Below, in pieces: positions 1 to 6,339 of a DNA stretch of 6,339 nt. A model generated the notes under the pieces. The model had not been told where the DNA came from, did no database searches, and saw only the letters and a program-made list of their open reading frames with translations. The translations under genes were made by a program, and so were the position numbers. Numbering within the stretch: the stretch's first letter is position 1; every line of letters begins with the position of its first letter. The DNA is from CBDULX01 sp965368175 (lineage in GTDB: Bacteria; Pseudomonadota; Gammaproteobacteria; SZUA-229): the NCBI GenBank assembly GCA_965368175.1, contig CBDULX010000175.1, forward strand, positions 1 to 6,339. Reading direction: 5' to 3'.

Positions 1-37
1 TATAGCGATCGATGACTGAAATATAGCGTTTAAACAT
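1..37 (-). CDS. lptF: Probable N-terminus of LptF (LPS export permease), cut by window edge
   Basis: The minus strand reads ATG at 37-35 and stays open to the window edge, giving MFKRYISVIDRY. The VIxRY string resembles the first residues of LptF proteins, which usually begin close to a (V/I)-(I/F)-x-R-Y-L-x-R-E motif just before the first membrane helix. LptF is an inner-membrane subunit of the LptBFG transporter that extracts lipopolysaccharide for export. In E. coli and many gammaproteobacteria lptFG is divergent from pepA, which is the geometry here. Only 12 residues are visible, so the identification rests mainly on gene order. No Shine-Dalgarno sequence precedes the ATG, and the nearby promoter would start transcription almost on it. 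An in-frame TTG at 70-68 is the only other start before a stop (TAG at 73-71). Confidence 0.4.
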   Translation of the reverse strand, partial: MFKRYISVIDRY

Positions 38-43
38 TTTCGA

Positions 44-70
44 AGTATACCATTGCCCTTCTGAGATCAA
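44..70 (-). promoter_or_regulatory. Leftward extended -10 promoter, probably for lptF
   Basis: On the minus strand TTGATC (70-65, 4 of 6 to the sigma-70 -35) is followed after 15 bases by TATACT (49-44, 5 of 6 to -10). A TGG directly before the -10 supplies the extended -10 TGn motif, which can compensate for the short spacer. Predicted transcription starts near 37, on top of the putative lptF ATG, so the message may be leaderless or the true start may differ. Confidence 0.5.
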
Positions 71-136
71 CTAAAAGTAAATATTTCTGCCTTTTTTGTC
101 ATTTTTTTACTTTTGGCCTGTTTATCGTGCCCATCT

Positions 137-165
137 TTGAATAAAATCCGCAGATCAATTATGAA
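137..165 (+). promoter_or_regulatory. Candidate rightward promoter for pepA
   Basis: TTGAAT (137-142, 4 of 6) and TATGAA (160-165, 4 of 6) are separated by 17 bases and face pepA. Initiation would fall near 172, giving a leader of about 70 bases. Competing -10 boxes are TAAAAT at 142-147 and TATAAA at 216-221, but neither has a comparable -35. The region is AT-rich, so chance matches are expected. Confidence 0.35.
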
Positions 166-188
166 TCAAACAATAGTTCTATTCATAA
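159..188. promoter_or_regulatory. 8-bp dyad over the pepA promoter, possible operator
   Basis: TTATGAAT at 159-166 and ATTCATAA at 181-188 are exact reverse complements separated by 14 bases. The left arm overlaps the candidate -10 of pepA. The spacing and position suit a dimeric regulator, and E. coli PepA itself is a DNA-binding protein. No known operator is recognised, and the AT-rich context makes a chance dyad possible. Confidence 0.3.
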
Positions 189-200
189 GCTTAGGCTGAC

Positions 201-215
201 CCTGACTTTTTCAGG
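201..215 (+). other. Small hairpin in the pepA leader
   Basis: CCTGA (201-205) and TCAGG (211-215) form a 5-bp stem with a 5-base loop, CTTTT. It lies 16 bases upstream of the pepA Shine-Dalgarno GGAG (232-235) and directly before TATAAA. It has no following T-run, so it is not a terminator. A role in leader folding is only an inference. Confidence 0.3.
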
Positions 216-240
216 TATAAATAGTTAAAACGGAGCACTG

Positions 241-1746
241 ATGGAATTTTCAGTAAAAAGTGGTAGCCCAGAAAAACAGCGTATTTCCTGTGTTGCAGTT
301 GGCATCTTTGAGTCCCGCAAATTATCCCATTCTGCCCAGATACTGGATGATGCCAGCGAAGGCTATATATCAAACCTGATTCGGCGCGGTGAATGCGAAG
401 GAAAACTGGGCCAGAGCCTGTTATTACACAATGTTCCGAACGCACTCTGCGACAGGGTTCTGCTCATCGGCTGTGGCCGGGAAAAGAATTTCGATACCAA
501 ATCATTTCACAAAGCCAATCTACTGGTTGCCAAGTTTCTCGATGAGCGCGGCGCCACTGAAGTATTTTCCTGCATAACCGAACTCAATGTAAAGAGCCGT
601 GATACCGCATGGAAAATCAGCCAGGCTGTTCAGGCCACTGAAGATGCGATGTATCGCTTCGATCAGCTGAAAACAAAAAAAGAAAGCGCACGACGTCCAT
701 TACGACGCGTTATATTAAGCGTACCCAGTCGCCGTGAACTACCCGATGGCGAACAGGCCGTGCGTAAAGGTATGGCCATTGCTTCAGGCATTACACTTTG
801 TAAAGATCTGGCCAACCTGCCCGGGAACATCTGTACCCCGACTTATCTTGCAGAGCAGGCCAGATCTTTACAAAAAACCTATCGTAATTTCCAGGTCAAC
901 ATACTGGAGGAAAGCGATATGGAAACGCTGGAAATGGGCGCACTATTGTCGGTGAGCCATGGCAGCCGTCAACCAGCCAAACTAATTGCCATGGATTACA
1001 GGGGCGGCGATAACAAACAGCCACCCATTGTACTGGTGGGCAAAGGTGTCACTTTTGATTCCGGAGGTATCAGTTTAAAAGCCGGTGCGGCCATGGATGA
1101 AATGAAATTTGATATGTGTGGTGCCGCCAGTGTCATTGGCGCTTTAAGCGCCTGTGCTGAACTTCAACTGCCCATCAATGTTGTTGGCCTGGTACCGGCC
1201 ACAGAAAACCTGCCCGATGGTAAAGCCACCAAGCCTGGCGATATTATCACCAGCATGTCGGGACAGACCATCGAAGTACTCAACACCGATGCCGAAGGCC
1301 GTCTGATTCTGTGTGACACACTTACCTATGCCCAGAAATACAATCCTGATGTAGTAATCGATGTTGCCACCCTTACCGGTGCCTGTATCGTTGCGCTTGG
1401 CAGTCATCCCGCCGGCTTACTGGGTAACCACAGCCCGTTAATTAACGACCTGCTAAATGCGGGAAAAACCACCGGTGACCGCTGCTGGGAATTGCCTCTA
1501 TGGGAAGATTACCAGGAACAGCTGGACAGCAATTTTGCCGATATTGCCAACATTGGCGGGAAAGAAGCCGGCACCATTACCGCCGCCTGCTTCCTGTCTC
1601 GCTTCACTAAAAAATACCGTTGGGCGCATCTGGATATCGCCGGTGTTGCCTGGAAATCCGGCAAGGAAAAGGGCGCTACCGGACGACCGGTGCCCCTGTT
1701 AATGCAATACATCATGGATCGTATCGATTCAATGGGACAGGATTAA
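241..1746 (+). CDS. pepA: Leucyl aminopeptidase PepA (M17 family)
   Basis: A 501-residue cytosolic metallo-aminopeptidase that removes N-terminal residues from peptides; E. coli PepA has 503. The M17 active site is intact with a constant offset of two from E. coli: Lys268 and Asp273 in GKGVTFDSGG, Lys280 in SLKAG, Asp291 in MKFDMCG, and Asp350, Glu352 and Arg354 in the signature NTDAEGRL (348-355). These supply the two metal ligand sets and the catalytic Lys and Arg. Residues 1 to about 165 are the variable N-terminal domain and the rest is the catalytic domain. The ATG at 241 has GGAG at 232-235, five bases upstream. In E. coli the protein forms a hexamer and also binds DNA, in Xer recombination at ColE1 cer and in carAB control; whether that applies here cannot be read from sequence. 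holC follows after two bases, suggesting co-transcription. Confidence 0.97.
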   Translation: MEFSVKSGSPEKQRISCVAVGIFESRKLSHSAQILDDASEGYISNLIRRGECEGKLGQSLLLHNVPNALCDRVLLIGCGREKNFDTKSFHKANLLVAKFLDERGATEVFSCITELNVKSRDTAWKISQAVQATEDAMYRFDQLKTKKESARRPLRRVILSVPSRRELPDGEQAVRKGMAIASGITLCKDLANLPGNICTPTYLAEQARSLQKTYRNFQVNILEESDMETLEMGALLSVSHGSRQPAKLIAMDYRGGDNKQPPIVLVGKGVTFDSGGISLKAGAAMDEMKFDMCGAASVIGALSACAELQLPINVVGLVPATENLPDGKATKPGDIITSMSGQTIEVLNTDAEGRLILCDTLTYAQKYNPDVVIDVATLTGACIVALGSHPAGLLGNHSPLINDLLNAGKTTGDRCWELPLWEDYQEQLDSNFADIANIGGKEAGTITAACFLSRFTKKYRWAHLDIAGVAWKSGKEKGATGRPVPLLMQYIMDRIDSMGQD

Positions 1747-1748
1747 CC

Positions 1749-2183
1749 GTGTCGCGTGTGGATTTTTATATTCTGCCTGATAACAGGCTGCATAACATGC
1801 AGCAGTTTGTCTGCAAGCTTACTGAAAAAGCCTGGCAACAGGGCCACCGAATATTGATTCATACGGATTCTACTGAACAAAGTCATGCCCTGGATGACAT
1901 GCTGTGGACATTCAGAGATGGCAGTTTTATTCCCCACGCTATATTCGGAGAATCCATTGATAAAGATCAGCCGATATTGATTAGCCATCAGCCTCTGGCC
2001 AGCGATAATATCCAGTTAATGATTAACCTGTCATCTCAGCCAGCGTCAGCAGATAGCAATTATGAGCGAATTGCAGAAATCATCAATCAGGATCCACAAA
2101 GAAAATTATCCGGCCGTGAGCATTACAAGATTTATCGTGAGAAGGGGTACGAAATGCACCACCACGAAATGAGTCATTCATGA
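1749..2183 (+). CDS. holC: DNA polymerase III subunit chi (HolC)
   Basis: A 144-residue protein (E. coli HolC 147) matching the chi family along its length: VDFYILPD at the N-terminus, then RILIHTDSTEQSHALDDMLW and SFIPHAIFGE, then the C-terminal GREHYKIYREKGYE. Chi links the clamp loader, through psi, to single-stranded DNA-binding protein. The residues of E. coli chi that contact the SSB tail (Lys124, Arg128, Tyr131, Lys132) align with Lys119, Arg123, Tyr126 and Lys127 here, so SSB binding is expected to be kept. The start is GTG at 1749, two bases after pepA, with AGGA at 1739-1742 inside the end of pepA and six bases of spacing. A second GTG at 1758 is possible but would place the family's first strand at the very N-terminus. 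The last residues are His-rich (MHHHEMSHS). The stop overlaps the next ATG (ATGA), so translation is probably coupled. Confidence 0.93.
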   Translation: MSRVDFYILPDNRLHNMQQFVCKLTEKAWQQGHRILIHTDSTEQSHALDDMLWTFRDGSFIPHAIFGESIDKDQPILISHQPLASDNIQLMINLSSQPASADSNYERIAEIINQDPQRKLSGREHYKIYREKGYEMHHHEMSHS

Positions 2184-2452
2184 GTAATAAAACGCCAGAA
2201 CGTATTCCTACCCTGACTAACATAGTCAAAGTTGGCGACCAGTCCATGGAAAATCATTTCGATGGACACTTACTCGACGAGCTTCAGAAAAGTGATGAGC
2301 CCGATACAGCGACGGTGGAACTCGACCAGAACACCATTGATGAGCTGATCAATGACGTTGTGAACACCACCTTGCCCATCATCGAACGACAACTCAGAAA
2401 TCAGCTCACGGGTATATTAAAAAAATATACAAAAAGCGATGTTGATGGTTAA
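2180..2452 (+). CDS. Uncharacterised 90-residue protein in the holC-valS interval
   Basis: A small acidic, soluble protein of unknown function. The ATG overlaps the holC stop by four bases (ATGA). No clear Shine-Dalgarno sequence is present, so it is probably read by coupling to holC. Residues 9-16 are IPTLTNIV; similar IP-x-LT-x-(I/V)-V strings occur near the start of several short proteobacterial hypothetical proteins, such as those I associate with DUF2486, but I cannot confirm membership. Residues 20-46 are polar and probably disordered. Residues 47-84 (from ELDQNTIDELINDVV to QLRNQLTGILKKYT) look like one or two amphipathic helices with regular Leu and Ile spacing. There is no signal peptide, membrane helix or Cys/His metal motif. 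Its tight linkage to holC suggests a conserved partner, possibly in replication, but that is inference. The stop lies inside the hairpin and repeat region that follows. Confidence 0.75.
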   Translation: MSNKTPERIPTLTNIVKVGDQSMENHFDGHLLDELQKSDEPDTATVELDQNTIDELINDVVNTTLPIIERQLRNQLTGILKKYTKSDVDG

Positions 2453-2507
2453 ACCATTAACCCCCAACCATCAACGATTAACCATCAACCACTAACCATC
2501 GATGTCC
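2441..2507. repeat. Four-unit 14-bp tandem repeat with a 10-bp inverted partner
   Basis: Units begin every 14 bases at 2452, 2466, 2480 and 2494. Each begins AACCATYRA or close to it, with AACCATCAAC exact in units two and three. The 10-mer GTTGATGGTT at 2441-2450, the last sense codons and stop region of the 90-residue gene, is the exact reverse complement of 2466-2475. Transcribed RNA can therefore form a 10-bp stem with a 15-base loop. No T-run follows, so this is not a classical Rho-independent terminator, although the stem could protect or end the upstream message. It is too short and spacerless to be a CRISPR array. The same 10-mer recurs after valS. Confidence 0.8.
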
Positions 2508-2540
2508 CGACTAACCTTCGGGGCTGGCTTACGGTATAAT
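2506..2540 (+). promoter_or_regulatory. valS promoter with perfect TATAAT and an upstream small hairpin
   Basis: TATAAT at 2535-2540 is a perfect -10 box, 32 bases before the valS ATG, giving a leader of about 26 bases. The -35 is poor: the position 17 bases upstream reads TAACCT (2512-2517). CCCGA (2506-2510) and TCGGG (2518-2522) form a 5-bp stem with a 7-base loop exactly over the expected -35, which suggests activator dependence or simply a weak promoter. valS thus seems able to be transcribed apart from pepA-holC. Confidence 0.5.
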
Positions 2541-2572
2541 CCCGCATCATTTTTCATCAATACGAATTCATC

Positions 2573-5347
<2,775 letters not shown>

Positions 5348-5355
5348 CAGGGCGA

Positions 5356-5365
5356 GTTGATGGTT
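5356..5365 (+). repeat. Second copy of the 10-mer GTTGATGGTT, after valS
   Basis: This is identical to 2441-2450 and the reverse complement of the tandem units at 2466-2475 and 2480-2489. It begins nine bases after the valS stop. Together the copies bracket valS with the same short repeat family on both sides. A chance match of ten bases in so small a window, exactly in both spacers, is unlikely but not excluded. Confidence 0.6.
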
Positions 5366-5401
5366 GAGTAAATATTAAGAAGCTCTGATTAAATTGTAAA
5401 A

Positions 5402-5633
5402 TGTCATCCCGAACGAAGAGATGCCTACATGGATGTAGGTAATTAGAGCAACGCACGACTGCATGGATGCAGGAGGTAGAACGACTCAGGAGACAAAGTC
5501 GAGGACGCAGTTGCCGAGGGATCTGAAATGCTTGATATTAGCGCACTATTTCAGCATAAGATTTCTCGACAATTGCTCCAGGCATTGTTCTACCTCCTGC
5601 CTCCATGCAGTCGTCCTTTCAGTCGAAATGACA
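5402..5633. repeat. 232-bp palindromic, MITE-like intergenic repeat
   Basis: The ends TGTCATCCCGAACGAA (5402-5417) and, on the opposite strand, TGTCATTTCGACTGAA (5633-5618) match at 12 of 16 positions. Inside lie three further nested arm pairs. The first is a 28-base pair at 5455-5482 and 5587-5614 with one mismatch, carrying GACTGCATGG and AGGAGGTAGAAC. The second is 5508-5524 with 5559-5575, 13 of 17 identical and 16 of 17 pairable in RNA with G-U pairs. The third is CTGAAAT (5523-5529) with ATTTCAG (5548-5554). The whole is one long imperfect palindrome with asymmetric insertions. Two small palindromes with GG centres lie in the left arm: CCTACATGGATGTAGG (5424-5439) and CTGCATGGATGCAG (5459-5472). 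There is no transposase gene and no clear target-site duplication. The TGTCATYYCGA ends with GAGGGATCT resemble dispersed intergenic repeats I recall from other proteobacteria; that is memory, not a search. The 54 bases before and after it hold no gene. Confidence 0.75.
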
Positions 5634-5687
5634 CACATTAAAGTGTCCTTAATTCTGACCAGTCCTTTAATATGAAATATTTTTTGA

Positions 5688-6248
5688 GTGAGATGCAAAT
5701 TGATTCCTGAAAAACAGCAACAAGTTCTGCAAATTCACGGCAAACTGGTAGTGGCCGTGGTACACGCCATCAATGACTCTTCTCTCATGCCTCAGCTGGA
5801 GCAGGTGCTGAAAATCTCCGCTGAAAATGGCTGGGAGCAACTGGTTAAAGCCATCCGTAGAATCATCAAGGGTGATCGTGACAGTAGCATCCTTAAAGGG
5901 CTTGATGAAGAAGACGCCATTATCGTTACAGCTATCTTAAATGGCATTCAGGACCCTTCGACACTGCCCTCTACCGAACAGGAACCAGATCCAGCTATGG
6001 CGGCACCCATGCTGGCACAAATGATTCAGGCGGCAGCGACAGGTGATGTCAATGCCCTGTCCATGCTGGGTGCTATAGCGGAACAGATGTCTGGCACCAA
6101 AGGTGACCTGGCCCGCTTCAGTACCTTAATAAAGCCTCTGGTGGATGGAGAAAGGAATGTCGACAGACTCTGCGACAAAATTGGACCACAGGGTGAATCG
6201 CTGGTGGTTTCTATCCTGAATGAACTGGCCAAACTGGAAAATCATTAG
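5688..6248 (+). CDS. Uncharacterised helical protein with an internal duplication
   Basis: A 186-residue protein of unknown function, with no signal peptide or membrane segment; the composition suggests all-helical and cytosolic. It contains two related halves. Residues about 20-87 (VVHAINDSSL, then AIRRIIKGDRD, then LDEEDAIIVTAILNGI) resemble residues about 109-182 (MIQAAATGDV, then LIKPLVDGERN, then IGPQGESLVVSILNEL). They share a G-(D/E)-R-(D/N) turn at 62-65 and 154-157 and a V-x-(A/S)-I-L-N end, joined by an acidic, Pro-rich linker (89-103). I recall similar unnamed proteins from sulfur-oxidising gammaproteobacteria but cannot verify this. The start is uncertain: GTG at 5688 gives this length, TTG at 5700 gives 182 residues, and neither has a strong Shine-Dalgarno sequence. 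The only nearby ATG (5693) is out of frame and stops after five codons. The gene is separated from valS by the palindromic repeat and is probably transcribed on its own. Confidence 0.8.
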   Translation: MRCKLIPEKQQQVLQIHGKLVVAVVHAINDSSLMPQLEQVLKISAENGWEQLVKAIRRIIKGDRDSSILKGLDEEDAIIVTAILNGIQDPSTLPSTEQEPDPAMAAPMLAQMIQAAATGDVNALSMLGAIAEQMSGTKGDLARFSTLIKPLVDGERNVDRLCDKIGPQGESLVVSILNELAKLENH

Positions 6249-6302
6249 GCAACAAACAACTGAACAAGTCTGGATTTAATACGGAAGATTGAAAAACTAT
6301 AA

Positions 6303-6334
6303 AAGCTTTGTCGCAGAGACGCAGAGGAAAGCTT
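6303..6334. repeat. Inverted repeat enclosing two CGCAGAGR units
   Basis: AAGCTTT (6303-6309) and AAAGCTT (6328-6334) are exact reverse complements around an 18-base loop. The loop holds a tandem 8-mer, CGCAGAGA then CGCAGAGG (6312-6327). CGCAGAGACGCAGAGG-type strings are a common dispersed intergenic repeat in many bacterial genomes, from memory. No sufficiently long T-run follows within the window, so a terminator for the upstream gene cannot be confirmed. The rest of 6249-6302 shows nothing recognisable. Confidence 0.6.
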
Positions 6335-6339
6335 AATTT

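Noticed and set aside
2441..2475. Intrinsic terminator after the 90-residue gene
   Set aside because: The 10-bp stem is good but no T-run follows on the plus strand.
2452..2507. CRISPR array
   Set aside because: The units are 14 bp and directly abutting, with no unique spacers and no cas genes nearby.
5402..5633. Insertion sequence remnant with a transposase
   Set aside because: No transposase-like reading frame or motif exists inside, and no convincing target-site duplication flanks it; a non-autonomous palindromic repeat fits better.
5463..5675. 70-residue plus-strand open frame after valS
   Set aside because: It runs through the palindromic repeat on both arms, its start ATG lies in a repeat palindrome, and its composition is unlike a protein (Cys, Ser and His-rich with no motif).
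6275..6303. Promoter TTTAAT-N17-TATAAA near the right edge
   Set aside because: The -35 matches only 3 of 6 in AT-rich sequence, and no gene start is visible before the window ends.

Overview
The window is a core chromosomal region of a gammaproteobacterium. It carries the conserved order pepA - holC - valS, with what is probably the very start of a divergent lptF at the left edge. This is the lptFG <-> pepA-holC-valS arrangement known from E. coli and relatives. Base composition is moderate (roughly half G+C by eye). The sequence alone does not fix the genus, although the protein sequences look more like a sulfur-oxidiser or marine type of gammaproteobacterium than an enteric one.

Layout. 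Bases 1-240: divergent intergenic region with a good leftward extended -10 promoter, a weaker rightward promoter, an 8-bp dyad and a small hairpin. Bases 241-2452: a tightly packed cluster of pepA (leucyl aminopeptidase, all catalytic residues present), holC (DNA polymerase III chi, GTG start) and an uncharacterised 90-residue protein that overlaps holC by 4 bases. Bases 2453-2572: a spacer with four units of a 14-bp tandem repeat, a hairpin and a perfect TATAAT for valS. Bases 2573-5347: complete valS. Bases 5348-5687: 340 bases without a gene, mostly filled by a 232-bp palindromic, MITE-like repeat. Bases 5688-6248: an uncharacterised two-repeat helical protein whose start is uncertain and may be frameshifted. 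Bases 6249-6339: non-coding, ending in a small inverted repeat around two copies of CGCAGAGR.

The three named genes are housekeeping functions: peptide turnover, the replicative polymerase clamp loader and tRNA-Val charging. They share a neighbourhood rather than a pathway. The less ordinary content is in the spacers. The same 10-mer GTTGATGGTT lies on both sides of valS, the element after valS is a long imperfect palindrome with nested arms, and the last gene has an out-of-frame ATG that a one-base change would put in frame. I see no defence system, CRISPR array, transposase, phage gene, rRNA or tRNA in the window.
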